Assembly: GCF_900128995.1 (NCBI RefSeq)
Contig: NZ_FQUE01000004.1
Span: 62,001 to 126,000 of the forward strand
DNA: 64,000 nt
Direction: 5' to 3'
From: Loktanella atrilutea
GTDB lineage: Bacteria > Pseudomonadota > Alphaproteobacteria > Rhodobacterales > Rhodobacteraceae
Part shown: one piece after another, positions 9,781 through 29,510 of the stretch
Numbering within the stretch: position 1 is the first letter of the stretch
Layout: every line of letters begins with the position of its first letter
The notes under the pieces: model-generated
What the model was told of the DNA's origin: nothing
The model's input: the letters and a program-made list of their open reading frames with translations, nothing else
Databases searched by the model: none
Position numbers and translations under genes: made by a program

Positions 9781-10401
9781 TTATCCGCGGGTCAGCAGAC
9801 GTTCTGCCATCCAGCCCATCTGCCCGGTGTCCACGACCCGCACCCGCACCCAGCCTGCGCCGTCGCTTTCCACCACTTCGGTCTGCGTGCCCTGCGGCAG
9901 CGTATCGAGGACGGAATAGGACGTATCCGGTCCCGCCCGCATGTTCACGGCCCGCGCCGCGACTTCGCGCAGGGCGGACACGTCCGCGCCCGCGGGTGCC
10001 GCAGGGCTGGCAGGCGCCGGCGCGGACAAAGAGGCGAAGGTCGGTTCGATGCCGATGACGTTCGCCTCGGATCCCGCGAAGGCAGGCGTTGCCGAGGCCG
10101 ACACCGCGATCGGCGTCGCGTCCTGCGCACTCTCGATCGCCGGCGGCGGTGTCATCGACACGGGATCGACCGGCGCGGTGGCCGCCGCCGCGGCACCGAC
10201 GGGGACCGCCTCTGCCGCGGGTCGGTCCTGCGGCACGGGCGCGATCAAGGCGACGACATCGGCGGGCGGTGTCCGGTCTGGCGTTGCCTTGAACGGATCG
10301 GCCTTGGCCACGCGGGTTTCCGGTACGAAATCGGCTCCGCCGGACAGGACGTAAAAGGTCCAGGCCAGAATTGCGAATGTTCCAATGATGAACTTGCCCA
10401 C
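9781..10401 (-). CDS. SH3-domain (bacterial SH3_3) membrane-anchored protein
   Basis: A 206-residue protein with an N-terminal membrane anchor or signal (GKFIIGTFAILAWTFYVLSG), a long Pro/Ala-rich linker, and one bacterial SH3 domain at about residues 140-203 (AARAVNMRAGPDTSYSVLDTL, abbreviated by key residues VNMRAGPxTxYxVL, then GWVRVRVVDTGQMGWMAERLL). Such domains bind peptidoglycan or cell wall partners. It is divergent from parC. The linker is low complexity and likely disordered. Confidence 0.8.
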   Translation of the reverse strand: MGKFIIGTFAILAWTFYVLSGGADFVPETRVAKADPFKATPDRTPPADVVALIAPVPQDRPAAEAVPVGAAAAATAPVDPVSMTPPPAIESAQDATPIAVSASATPAFAGSEANVIGIEPTFASLSAPAPASPAAPAGADVSALREVAARAVNMRAGPDTSYSVLDTLPQGTQTEVVESDGAGWVRVRVVDTGQMGWMAERLLTRG

Positions 10402-10549
10402 GGTAAAGGCCCCCGGTGTTGTGCAGCATGTGTCTGATGAAACGTGAACACTATAGCGTGATTCTTTGTTCCCTGCGCGCGAAATTTAGCGCCATGCTGA
10501 ATCACAGTCGCCTTGCTGCGCGGGGACCGCTTCGCTAAGGCTTGCGCCC

Positions 10550-12892
<2,343 letters not shown>

Positions 12893-12927
12893 CCCGAGGT
12901 CGCCGGGGGGCCGCGGCAACTCTCGGG

Positions 12928-12956
12928 TTGATTTCCCCCGCGATCCGCCATACATC
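12928..12956 (+). promoter_or_regulatory. Sigma-70 promoter of tuf1
   Basis: TTGATT at 12928-12933, a 17-base spacer and TACATC at 12951-12956. Transcription would begin near 12963, about 50 bases before the tuf start. Confidence 0.65.
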
Positions 12957-12973
12957 GCCCGCGATGCTTCAGA

Positions 12974-12998
12974 CGGGGTCCACCGGCCCCGCATTTTT
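12974..12998 (+). terminator. Terminator-like hairpin in the tuf1 leader
   Basis: CGGGGTC pairs with GGCCCCG around a CACC loop (12974-12991), and five T follow at 12994-12998. It lies about 11 bases after the predicted transcription start, so it is inside the leader and could act as an attenuator or a stabilising stem. The strong ribosome site AAGGGGG follows at once. Confidence 0.45.
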
Positions 12999-13012
12999 CA
13001 AGGGGGCCTGTC

Positions 13013-14188
<1,176 letters not shown>

Positions 14189-14222
14189 TCCGCGCCGGAC
14201 TTCGGTCTGCCCTAAGACAAAG

Positions 14223-14257
14223 AAGGCCGCTTCCGAAAGGAGGCGGCCTTTTTTTAT
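14223..14257 (+). terminator. Intrinsic terminator of tuf1
   Basis: AAGGCCGCTTCC pairs with GGAGGCGGCCTT around a GAAA tetraloop and is followed by a run of T. The hairpin is identical in sequence to the one after tuf2 at 36176. Confidence 0.93.
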
Positions 14258-14470
14258 TGATCGGGACGTCTTTGCCGGTAGACGGCATCGATTCGAAACT
14301 CATACCCGTCAAGGCAACCGGAAAAGTCGATTGCGAACGCCCGGTCCGTTCACCGCTTGTTCATAAATATTAACATAACTTGCTGATTTTACATAATATG
14401 TATCGCATGCGAAACATTTGCATTTTGCAATGTATTTTGCGCGACGACGGGGCAGGGTGCGCGTGACACG
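14258..14470. other. AT-rich intergenic region without a recognised gene
   Basis: Between the tuf1 terminator and the convergent DUF892 terminator. The part from about 14340 to 14445 is markedly AT-rich for this genome, with runs such as AAATATTAACATAA and repeated TTTGCATTTTGCAA-like words. No open frame with a ribosome site, tRNA or clear promoter was found. Confidence 0.5.
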
Positions 14471-14497
14471 AAAAAGCCCGCGCCGTTCGGCGCGGGC
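14471..14497 (-). terminator. Intrinsic terminator of the DUF892 gene
   Basis: Read on the minus strand, GCCCGCGCC pairs with GGCGCGGGC around a 4-base loop and is followed by five T. It lies 25 bases after the stop of the minus-strand gene. Confidence 0.88.
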
Positions 14498-14521
14498 AAC
14501 CTTCGGGCCTTGTCGGAATGG

Positions 14522-15019
14522 TCAGGCAGCGTCCTTGTTCACACCGCCGCTCACAGCGATCTCCGTCATGCGCCGGTCGCCGTCATAGGTATGGTCAAGG
14601 CACTTCTGCAGCACCGCCGCATCGCCGTCGAGGCCAAGCCGGTTGGCGAAGGCCACCAGCGTGCCGTAACCGGCCAGTGCGTAATGCACCATGCGCTGGT
14701 ACTGCGGGATGATCGCCGCGTCGCGCACATCGGGGTCCGTGATCTCGTCCGACAACCCATGGGCGCGGGCCTCCTTCACAAGACCCTCCATCCCCTTGCA
14801 GTGTTCCGCACTGGGGCTGATGCCGTGGTCGCTGCACAGCTTCTCCAGCTCGGCGATGCCGTCGCTGATACCGTTGGCGCCGTCGATCAGGGCCTCCGAC
14901 AGCTTTTTGTCCTGCGCCGCGCGGCCCAGTTCGTTCACGACCGACAGGGACTGGGTGTTGGCACTCCAGATGTCCTGCAGCTGGTCGAGGTAGATGTCCT
15001 TGAGGGATGTCATGGCCAT
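14522..15019 (-). CDS. DUF892 (YciE/YciF-like) ferritin-like protein
   Basis: A 165-residue four-helix-bundle protein of the YciF/DUF892 family, ferritin-like diiron proteins linked to stress. Visible signatures: TSLKDIYLDQLQDIWSAN at the N terminus, EHCKGMEGLVKEA in the middle and IPQYQRMVHYALAGYGT, which supplies helix-borne Glu/His ligand candidates. AAAGGA lies 8 bases before the chosen ATG; a second ATG follows two codons later. It is a single gene with its own terminator, convergent with tuf1. Confidence 0.88.
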   Translation of the reverse strand: MAMTSLKDIYLDQLQDIWSANTQSLSVVNELGRAAQDKKLSEALIDGANGISDGIAELEKLCSDHGISPSAEHCKGMEGLVKEARAHGLSDEITDPDVRDAAIIPQYQRMVHYALAGYGTLVAFANRLGLDGDAAVLQKCLDHTYDGDRRMTEIAVSGGVNKDAA

Positions 15020-15166
15020 GTCGGATGTCCTTTGTGATGGTGTCAGTTGCCGGTCCAACGGCAGGGCTGTTGCATTGTTCCCTTGCCCGCCGATCCCGCG
15101 TCGGCAATTCGCCCTTTTCAGGCCACGATCCGCCGCTAGTCTGGTCAAACGCATCACGAGGTCTTC

Positions 15167-16135
15167 ATGCCGCCACACCCCGCCCAGACGCCCATCGCCG
15201 CCGTCTTCATGGTCGAACCGGGGGCCTACGAGTGGCCGGCGGTGCTGCTGGTGGCCTCGCTGCGCGCCTTCGCCAACGACGACATCCGGCTTTACGCCTA
15301 CTGCCGCGCCAGCCTGATCGATCAGCTGCACCCGGCGACGCTGGCGTTCTTTCGTGACAACGACGTCACTCTGGATGAGATCGATCCCGCGTTTGAGGTC
15401 ATCTACCCGCAGGGCAACAAGCTCTATGCCTGCGCGGCCCCCCGGGCAGAGCAGGCGACGATCCTTTTCGATACCGACATGTTCATGCTGCAACCGGCGC
15501 TGCTGTCGCAGACGCTGGTGCCGGGCGCCGTATCCGGTCGGCCGACGGGCAACTGGATGTGGGGCAACACGCCGCAGGACTGGGTGCCGGCCTATGAAAG
15601 CGTCGGCCTGCCGTTGCCGCGCAACCGCATGTCGCGGCCCGACCAGTCCTTTACCATGCCCTCGATCTCTGCCGGCTACGTGGCCTACATGGGACACCGG
15701 TTCGGAGAGGTCTGGCGCGACACTGCCCTTGCCATCGAACGCCGCCGCCTTGCCCGCGGGATCTACCCAACGCTCGACCAGATCTCCTTGCCCGTCGCGG
15801 TCGAACGCGCGGGGATGCGGCTGAACATGATCGACGTGAAGTGGAACAAGGCCGGGCGGATCGGCGATCAGGCGATCCGGCAGATCATCTTCTATCACTA
15901 CCAGAAGGCCGACACCCTGCTGAAGCTGCCGGTGAAATGGCTGGCGGATCGCCTGCTGCACGAATTCACCCGGTGGGACACGGTCGAGGCGCTTCTCGAT
16001 TTCTACGACAGAGAGGCCGCGCGCCCTGACACGGTCGTCAAAAATGCCGGCTGGCGCGAAGCGGTGCAGGCCGGGCAGCGGGAAGTCGACATCTCTCATG
16101 CCGAGGCGACGGGCCTGGGGCGGCCGAAACCGTGA
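15167..16135 (+). CDS. Glycosyltransferase-like protein (GT-A fold)
   Basis: A 322-residue protein without signal peptide. ILFDTDMFMLQPALL is a DxD-type metal and sugar-nucleotide binding motif, and GAYEWPAVLLVASLR plus NKLYACAAPRAEQ resemble the N-terminal nucleotide-binding part of GT-A glycosyltransferases. DQSFTMPSISAGYVAY could form the acceptor region. The sugar donor and target are unknown. It lies between the DUF892 gene and tRNA-Trp and has no polysaccharide genes beside it except the sulfotransferase-like gene on the far side of the tRNA. Confidence 0.6.
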   Translation: MPPHPAQTPIAAVFMVEPGAYEWPAVLLVASLRAFANDDIRLYAYCRASLIDQLHPATLAFFRDNDVTLDEIDPAFEVIYPQGNKLYACAAPRAEQATILFDTDMFMLQPALLSQTLVPGAVSGRPTGNWMWGNTPQDWVPAYESVGLPLPRNRMSRPDQSFTMPSISAGYVAYMGHRFGEVWRDTALAIERRRLARGIYPTLDQISLPVAVERAGMRLNMIDVKWNKAGRIGDQAIRQIIFYHYQKADTLLKLPVKWLADRLLHEFTRWDTVEALLDFYDREAARPDTVVKNAGWREAVQAGQREVDISHAEATGLGRPKP

Positions 16136-16162
16136 TGCACGCGCGAAACGGTGCAGGGGGTC

Positions 16163-16191
16163 TTGATCCCGCCGCGCGCTTGGGCTAATCC
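16163..16191 (+). promoter_or_regulatory. Sigma-70 promoter of tRNA-Trp
   Basis: TTGATC at 16163-16168, a 17-base spacer and TAATCC at 16186-16191, ending 13 bases before the tRNA. Confidence 0.6.
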
Positions 16192-16204
16192 GGCGCCACG
16201 ATGC

Positions 16205-16280
16205 AGGGGTATAGCTCAGTTGGTAGAGCGACGGTCTCCAAAACCGTAGGTCGTGGGTTCGAGTCCCCCTGCCCCTGCCA
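16205..16280 (+). tRNA. tRNA-Trp (CCA anticodon)
   Basis: A complete cloverleaf of 76 bases. The acceptor stem AGGGGTA pairs with TGCCCCT (one G-T pair), the D arm contains AGCTCAGTTGGTAGAGC, the anticodon arm ACGGT/ACCGT encloses the loop CTCCAAA with anticodon CCA, the T arm contains GGTTCGAGTCC, and the 3' CCA is encoded (16278-16280). Its place ahead of secE-nusG is a conserved bacterial arrangement, here interrupted by one gene. Confidence 0.98.
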
Positions 16281-16318
16281 GTTTCCCACCGACAGATGCG
16301 ACGACACGTTGTGATCCG

Positions 16319-17233
16319 ATGAATGATCCGCACGTCGTCCTGCACCTTGGGGCGCACAAGACCGCGACGACCCACCTGCAACATTCCATCCACGCCGCCC
16401 GTCGGCAACTGGATGGGGCAGGGGTCCGGTTCTTCGGCCCGCCGGCCCTGCGCCAGCCCGGCACCCGGATCGAGGCGCGCTTCGACCTGCCGTTCAACCC
16501 CCGCAAGTCCGTGGCCGACCATCGCCCGGCGCGGGAGGTGCTGGCCGAGATGATGGACGGTGGCACGCGGCTCGTGCTGTCGGAAGAGAACTTCATCGGT
16601 TCGCTCTTTGATCGCCGATACCCCGGGCCCTTCCACAGCCTTCCCGTACCGCTTTATCCCGATGCGGCGCTGCGGCTGGCGGCCCTGGCCGCCCGTGTGG
16701 CGCCGGACCGGGGCCTTGATCTGTGCCTCGGCATCCGCGATCCGGCGGGATTTCTCAATTCCGCCTACGGACTGGTCCTGCAGGCGGGGTCGGGCGTGGA
16801 CATGGACGGGTTCAAGCGGCGCAATGCACTGTTCGACATCGATTGGGTGCATCTGGTCCGTCGCCTGCGGCAGGCGGAAGGGGTGGGCCGCGTGACCGTC
16901 TGGCGACATGAGGACTACCGCCCGATGTTCGATCAGGTGGTGGCGGCGCTGGTGGGAGAGGGGGTCGGGCCGATCCGCCCCGTGGCACGGGTCGTCAACC
17001 CGGGGCTGTCGACGAAGGCGGTGGCCGTCGCGCTGGAGTGCCGGGCCGCGGGCGCCAGTGGCCCCGTCGTGCAACAGGCGCGCGACAGCTTTCCCGTGGG
17101 GCCCGACAACCCGCCCCACGACGGTTTCGACGCAGAAGAGCATGCCTTGTCAGCCGAATTCTATGCGGCCCAGGTGGCGGAGCTTGCGCAGATGGACGGC
17201 GTCACCCTGCTGCGGCCCGACGGTCCCGCCTGA
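16319..17233 (+). CDS. Sulfotransferase-like P-loop protein
   Basis: A 304-residue protein that begins with VVLHLGAHKTATTHLQ, the 5'-phosphosulfate-binding loop seen in PAPS-dependent sulfotransferases; LVLSEENFIGS and later LGIRDPAGFLNSAY resemble the 3'-phosphate-binding block (Arg and Ser/Asn of RxxxxxxxS type). This suggests sulfation of a carbohydrate or protein, with PAPS supplied by the sulfurylase/kinase at 52.3 kb, an inference only. It starts 39 bases after tRNA-Trp and sits between the tRNA and secE, so it may be read from the tRNA promoter. Confidence 0.6.
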   Translation: MNDPHVVLHLGAHKTATTHLQHSIHAARRQLDGAGVRFFGPPALRQPGTRIEARFDLPFNPRKSVADHRPAREVLAEMMDGGTRLVLSEENFIGSLFDRRYPGPFHSLPVPLYPDAALRLAALAARVAPDRGLDLCLGIRDPAGFLNSAYGLVLQAGSGVDMDGFKRRNALFDIDWVHLVRRLRQAEGVGRVTVWRHEDYRPMFDQVVAALVGEGVGPIRPVARVVNPGLSTKAVAVALECRAAGASGPVVQQARDSFPVGPDNPPHDGFDAEEHALSAEFYAAQVAELAQMDGVTLLRPDGPA

Positions 17234-17294
17234 GCGGGCTTGAAACCGGTGAGCGAAACCCGTATCTGCCCCCAATCATCCGAAGGACGCACCC

Positions 17295-17492
17295 ATGGCC
17301 ACCAATCCCGTCAAGTTCATCAACGAGACCCGCGCAGAGATCGCAAAGGTCGTGTGGCCGACGCGGCGCGAGGTCGTGCTGACGACGGTGATGGTCTTCA
17401 TCATGGCGGCGCTGATGGCGACCTTCTTCAGCCTCGTCGATCTGGTGATCCGTCAGGGTCTGCAATTCATCCTGACCTATTTCGGCAGCTGA
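17295..17492 (+). CDS. secE: Preprotein translocase subunit SecE
   Basis: A single-helix SecE of 65 residues, the short form normal for alphaproteobacteria. NETRAEIAKVVWPTRREV is the conserved amphipathic segment and TTVMVFIMAALMATFFSLVD is the membrane helix. AAGGA at 17282-17286 precedes the ATG. It forms SecYEG with SecY, whose gene is absent from the window. nusG follows after 221 bases. Confidence 0.95.
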   Translation: MATNPVKFINETRAEIAKVVWPTRREVVLTTVMVFIMAALMATFFSLVDLVIRQGLQFILTYFGS

Positions 17493-17713
17493 TGCGTGGC
17501 ATCACCCAAGGCTGCGGCATAATCTGGCCGCACCCCCTTGAATTCGGGTGGCTGCGGCGGTAATAGCCCACAACTTACCCGGATGGCGTGCGGCGAATCG
17601 AGTTGCACGCCAAAATTTATTGTCGGGACAGGCCGCGTCAAGTGGCTGATGGAACTGGAATTTATGCGGCTACGCCCCCGGGTGACTGTCGCAGGCGCGA
17701 GGTGACGACGAAC
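17493..17713 (+). other. secE-nusG intergenic leader with a stem-loop
   Basis: 221 bases between secE and nusG, long for this pair. GCCGCA at 17527-17532 pairs with TGCGGC at 17553-17558, with additional CCC/GGG pairing inside. No T-run follows, so it is not a clear terminator; it may be a processing or regulatory stem. No coding region was found apart from an in-frame extension of nusG that lacks a ribosome site. Confidence 0.4.
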
Positions 17714-18247
17714 ATGGCGAAACGTTGGTATTCGGTTAGCGTTCTGTCGAACTTCGAGAAAAAGATCGCAGAGACGATCCGTCAGAAGGTCGCGGAACAG
17801 GGTCTGGAAGAGCAGATCGACGAGGTGCTGGTCCCGACCGAGGAAGTGATCGAGATCCGCCGCAACAAGAAGGTCACGACCGAGCGTCGTTTCATGCCCG
17901 GCTACGTGCTGGTCCACATGGAACTGTCGGACGAAGGTTATCACCTGATCAACTCGATCAACCGCGTCACCGGTTTCCTTGGCCCGCAGGGCCGCCCGAG
18001 CCCGATGCGCGATGCCGAGGTGCAGGCGATTCTGGGCCGCGTGCAGGAGGGCGAGGACAGCCCGCGCACGCTGATCCACTTCGAGATCGGCGAGAAGGTC
18101 AAGGTCAACGACGGCCCGTTCGAGGATTTCGACGGGATGGTCGAGGAAGTGGACGAGGACAACCAGCGCCTGAAGGTGACGGTGTCGATCTTTGGCCGGG
18201 CGACCCCGGTCGAACTGGAATTCACGCAGGTCTCCAAGCAGGGCTGA
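17714..18247 (+). CDS. nusG: Transcription termination/antitermination protein NusG
   Basis: RNA polymerase elongation factor of 177 residues. The NGN domain starts MAKRWYSVSVLSNFEKK and contains MPGYVLVHMELSDE; the C-terminal KOW motif is KVKVNDGPFEDFDGMVEEVD. The start at 17714 is chosen by alignment with the family; the frame is open 42 codons further up but lacks conserved sequence. Confidence 0.97.
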   Translation: MAKRWYSVSVLSNFEKKIAETIRQKVAEQGLEEQIDEVLVPTEEVIEIRRNKKVTTERRFMPGYVLVHMELSDEGYHLINSINRVTGFLGPQGRPSPMRDAEVQAILGRVQEGEDSPRTLIHFEIGEKVKVNDGPFEDFDGMVEEVDEDNQRLKVTVSIFGRATPVELEFTQVSKQG

Positions 18248-18355
18248 CGTGATGCAGACGTGGGAGCGGTGACGCGAACCACGGCAAGTTGGTCCCCGAT
18301 GCGGGGGCCGTTGTAGGGCGGGTCCGACCCGCCGCTGAAACGAAGGAGAGGCCAC

Positions 18356-18781
18356 ATGGCCAAGAAAGTCGTAGGCACGCTGAAGTTGCAGGTTCCGGCC
18401 GGCAACGCCAAGCCGAGCCCGCCCGTCGGCCCCGCACTGGGTCAGCGCGGCATCAACATCATGGAATTCTGCAAGGCGTTCAACGCCAAGACCGCAGACA
18501 TGGAAAAAGACGCGCCTTGCCCGACCGTGATCACGTATTACGCGGACAAGTCCTTCTCGATGGACATCAAGACGCCGCCCGCGTCCTACTACATCAAGAA
18601 GGCCGCCAAGCTGTCCTCCGGGTCCAAGCTGCCGGGCCGCAACACGGCCGGGTCGATCAGCGCCAAGCAGGTGCGCGAGATCGCCGAGGCGAAGATGAAG
18701 GATCTGAACGCGACCTCCGTCGAGGGCGCAATGCTGATCATCGCGGGCTCTGCCCGGTCCATGGGCATCGAGGTGAAGTGA
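18356..18781 (+). CDS. rplK: 50S ribosomal protein L11
   Basis: L11 of the GTPase-associated centre, 141 residues. [22 protein letters not shown], shown by its key residues [11 protein letters not shown], is the thiostrepton-region motif. A GAAGGAGAG ribosome site precedes the ATG. The stop TGA shares its A with the rplA ATG. Confidence 0.98.
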   Translation: MAKKVVGTLKLQVPAGNAKPSPPVGPALGQRGINIMEFCKAFNAKTADMEKDAPCPTVITYYADKSFSMDIKTPPASYYIKKAAKLSSGSKLPGRNTAGSISAKQVREIAEAKMKDLNATSVEGAMLIIAGSARSMGIEVK

Positions 18782-19479
18782 TGGCAAAGCTCGGAAAACG
18801 CACGACGGCCGCACGCGCCGCATTCGAAGGCAAGGCCAACGTCAAGGTCGACGAGGCCGTGTCGCTGGTGAAGACCGCCGCCACCGCCAAGTTCGACGAG
18901 ACGATCGAGATCGCCATGGTGCTGGGCGTCGACCCGCGCCACGCCGACCAGATGGTCCGCGGCACCGTCACGCTGCCCCACGGCACCGGCAAGACCGTCC
19001 GCGTCGCCGTCTTCGCCCGTGGCGAGAAGGCTGACGAGGCCAAGGCCGCCGGCGCCGACATCGTCGGTGCAGAGGATCTGATGGAAACCGTCCAGGGCGG
19101 CACCATCGATTTCGACTGGTGCATCGCGACCCCGGACATGATGGGCGTCGTCGGGCGTCTGGGCAAGATTCTGGGCCCGCGCAACCTGATGCCGAACCCC
19201 CGCGTGGGCACGGTCACCATGGACGTGGCGCAGGCCGTCAAGGACGCCAAGGGTGGCCAGGTCCAGTTCCGCGCCGAAAAGGCCGGTGTGGTCCACGCCG
19301 GGATCGGCAAGGCCTCGTTCAGCCAGCAGCAGCTTGAAGAGAACCTGAAGGCCTTCGTCGACGCCGTGCAGAAGGCGCGTCCGTCGGGCGCCAAGGGCAC
19401 CTACATGAAGAAGGTCAACCTGACCTCGACCATGGGCCCGGGCGTGTCGGTCGACATCGCCTCTGCCACTGGCAACTAA
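18781..19479 (+). CDS. rplA: 50S ribosomal protein L1
   Basis: L1 stalk protein of 232 residues. It begins [18 protein letters not shown] and has [17 protein letters not shown] and [13 protein letters not shown]. The start overlaps the rplK stop by one base, so the two are translationally coupled. In E. coli L1 represses the L11 operon by binding its leader; no leader copy of the site was identified with confidence here. Confidence 0.98.
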   Translation: MAKLGKRTTAARAAFEGKANVKVDEAVSLVKTAATAKFDETIEIAMVLGVDPRHADQMVRGTVTLPHGTGKTVRVAVFARGEKADEAKAAGADIVGAEDLMETVQGGTIDFDWCIATPDMMGVVGRLGKILGPRNLMPNPRVGTVTMDVAQAVKDAKGGQVQFRAEKAGVVHAGIGKASFSQQQLEENLKAFVDAVQKARPSGAKGTYMKKVNLTSTMGPGVSVDIASATGN

Positions 19480-19485
19480 AGAATT

Positions 19486-19509
19486 TGGCAGGCCCTTCGG
19501 GGTCTGCCA
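19486..19509 (+). repeat. Hairpin after rplA
   Basis: TGGCAG-G-CCC pairs with GGG-T-CTGCCA around a TTCG tetraloop. No T-run follows, so it is more likely a stabilising or processing stem at the rplKA/rplJL junction than a terminator. Confidence 0.5.
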
Positions 19510-19529
19510 TCTCGCAGCGGCAGACGATC

Positions 19530-19640
19530 GCCGCTGTGCTGTCCGAGACGGAGGGTGCAGGCAACCGCCTGTCATAATTCCTTCCCGAGATGGGAAACGA
19601 GAACAAGATTTCCGGGGGAGACCTCGGGCGAGATTGGCCT
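19530..19640 (+). promoter_or_regulatory. Putative L10 leader (autoregulatory site)
   Basis: The 249 bases before rplJ contain GAGACGGAGGGTGCAGGCAA followed by CCGCCTG, a pattern that resembles the kink-turn part of ribosomal L10 leaders, where the L10-L12 complex binds and represses translation. Boundaries are approximate. Confidence 0.45.
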
Positions 19641-19728
19641 CGGGACCCTGAAACGGACCCGAACGCCGCCCCAGACCACCGGGGTGGCAAAATTGAGCCG
19701 GGGGAAACCCCAAACTTGGAGTAAAACT

Positions 19729-20241
19729 GTGGATAGAGCACAAAAAGAGAAGCTGGTCGAAGAGCTCGGCCAGATCTTTGAAAGCTCTGGCGTCGTGGTG
19801 GTTGCCCGCTACGAAGGCATGACAGTTGCCGAAATGCAGGATCTGCGCGCCGCGATGCGTGTGGCAGGTGGATCCGTGCGCGTGGCCAAGAACAAGCTCG
19901 CCAAGATCGCCCTTGACGGTAAACCCAGCGCTTCGATTGCTGAGTACCTGACGGGCATGACGGTCCTTGCCTATTCGGAAGACCCTGTCGCTGCGGCGAA
20001 AGTGGTCGACGACTACGCCAAGAAGAACGACAAGCTCGTTGTTCTTGGCGGTGCCATGGGTGAGACCGCCTTGGATCCAGCCGGTGTGAAAGCCGTTGCC
20101 GGGATGCCGAGCCGCGAGGAGCTTATCGCTTCCATCGTGGGTTGCATCGCAGCACCTGCCAGCAACATCGCCGGGGCCATTGGCGCGCCTGCTTCGAACA
20201 TCGCGAGCATTCTTTCGACCATCGAAGAGAAAGCTGCATAA
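19729..20241 (+). CDS. rplJ: 50S ribosomal protein L10
   Basis: Stalk base protein of 170 residues that anchors L7/L12. The GTG at 19729 is chosen because GGAG lies 8 bases upstream and the product then begins with the family's [30 protein letters not shown] is the rRNA-binding region, and the Ala-rich C-terminal helix binds L7/L12. The coding style is slightly less GC-biased at third positions than that of rplK-A. Confidence 0.97.
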   Translation: MDRAQKEKLVEELGQIFESSGVVVVARYEGMTVAEMQDLRAAMRVAGGSVRVAKNKLAKIALDGKPSASIAEYLTGMTVLAYSEDPVAAAKVVDDYAKKNDKLVVLGGAMGETALDPAGVKAVAGMPSREELIASIVGCIAAPASNIAGAIGAPASNIASILSTIEEKAA

Positions 20242-20314
20242 AGCAACCTGAACTGCCTTGGGGCTTGAATGCCCTGACGTTGGAACACACTTAAGCAAAC
20301 GGAAAGCATATCAA

Positions 20315-20692
20315 ATGGCTGATCTGAAAAAACTGGCTGAAGAGATCGTTGGTCTGACCCTTCTCGAAGCCCAGGAACTGAAAACCATCCTCAAGGACGA
20401 GTATGGCATCGAGCCCGCCGCCGGCGGTGCTGTGATGATGGCCGGTCCGGCTGCCGGTGGCGATGCCGCCGCTGCCGAAGAGAAGACCGAATTCGACGTC
20501 GTGCTGAAGGAAGCCGGCGCTCAGAAGATCAACGTGATCAAGGAAGTCCGTGCGATCACCGGTCTGGGCCTGAAAGAAGCCAAGGATCTGGTGGAAGCCG
20601 GCGGCAAGGTCAAGGAAGGCACGTCCAAGACCGAAGCCGAAGAGATCAAGGCGAAGCTGGAAGCAGCCGGCGCCAAGGTCGAACTGGCCTAA
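20315..20692 (+). CDS. rplL: 50S ribosomal protein L7/L12
   Basis: Multicopy stalk protein of 125 residues. The N-terminal dimerisation domain ([19 protein letters not shown]) is followed by an Ala/Gly-rich hinge and the C-terminal factor-binding domain ([21 protein letters not shown] in abbreviated form: KTEFDVVL...KINVIKEVR, then [12 protein letters not shown]). The stop is followed by two strong hairpins before rpoB. Confidence 0.98.
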   Translation: MADLKKLAEEIVGLTLLEAQELKTILKDEYGIEPAAGGAVMMAGPAAGGDAAAAEEKTEFDVVLKEAGAQKINVIKEVRAITGLGLKEAKDLVEAGGKVKEGTSKTEAEEIKAKLEAAGAKVELA

Positions 20693-20704
20693 GCCAAGCG
20701 CGGG

Positions 20705-20753
20705 CCAGATTTTCCACGAAAATCTGGAGTTCCGATTTTTCTAGAAAAATCGG
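20705..20753 (+). repeat. Two tandem perfect hairpins in the rplL-rpoB spacer
   Basis: CCAGATTTTC pairs with GAAAATCTGG around CAC (20705-20727), and CCGATTTTTC pairs with GAAAAATCGG around TA (20732-20753). Both stems are 10 bases long with an AT-rich core and GC ends. Neither has a T-run beyond the stem. They sit where E. coli has an attenuator and an RNase III site that adjust rpoBC against rplJL, so an analogous role is plausible. Confidence 0.7.
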
Positions 20754-20980
20754 CGACGCCCGCTGCACACGAAAGGGCTGGATCTGCATCTCGCAGGTCC
20801 AGCCGCACCTGTCTTGAAGGACGGCTGTGATTGCAGCCCTCCTTTTGGGGAGGTGGCACCGTCGGGAGGCCTCTGGTGGGACAGGGGTCACGTATGGACG
20901 GCACGCCCCCAGTCATAAGCGCCACACCCCGCAGCCCGGGCGAGGTGAGGCGCGACAGACAATATAAGGTGATATCACAC

Positions 20981-25120
<4,140 letters not shown>

Positions 25121-25190
25121 GGCCTGTCCCTAGGGGCGGCGTGCTGCCGCCCCGTCCCCTCTTACTGCACCCCAATTCAAGGAATTGAAG

Positions 25191-29450
<4,260 letters not shown>

Positions 29451-29474
29451 GGCGCGGACCCGCGACACCAGATG

Positions 29475-29507
29475 AAAGGGCCCCGGCAGCGATGCCGGGG
29501 CCCTTTT
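29475..29507 (+). terminator. Intrinsic terminator of rpoBC
   Basis: AAAGGGCCCCGGCA pairs perfectly with TGCCGGGGCCCTTT around a GCGA loop, ending in TTTT. It lies 24 bases after the rpoC stop and 4 bases before the convergent transporter gene, so it ends the rpo transcript. Confidence 0.95.
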
Positions 29508-29510
29508 GCG

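Noticed and set aside
15020-17143. Upstream extension of the DUF892 frame over the glycosyltransferase gene and tRNA-Trp on the minus strand.
   Set aside because: It is antisense to a tRNA and two coherent plus-strand genes; the conserved DUF892 start with its ribosome site is at 15019.
20831-20980. Fifty-codon N-terminal extension of RpoB.
   Set aside because: It covers the leader, lacks conservation and a ribosome site; RpoB proteins of this group start at [10 protein letters not shown].
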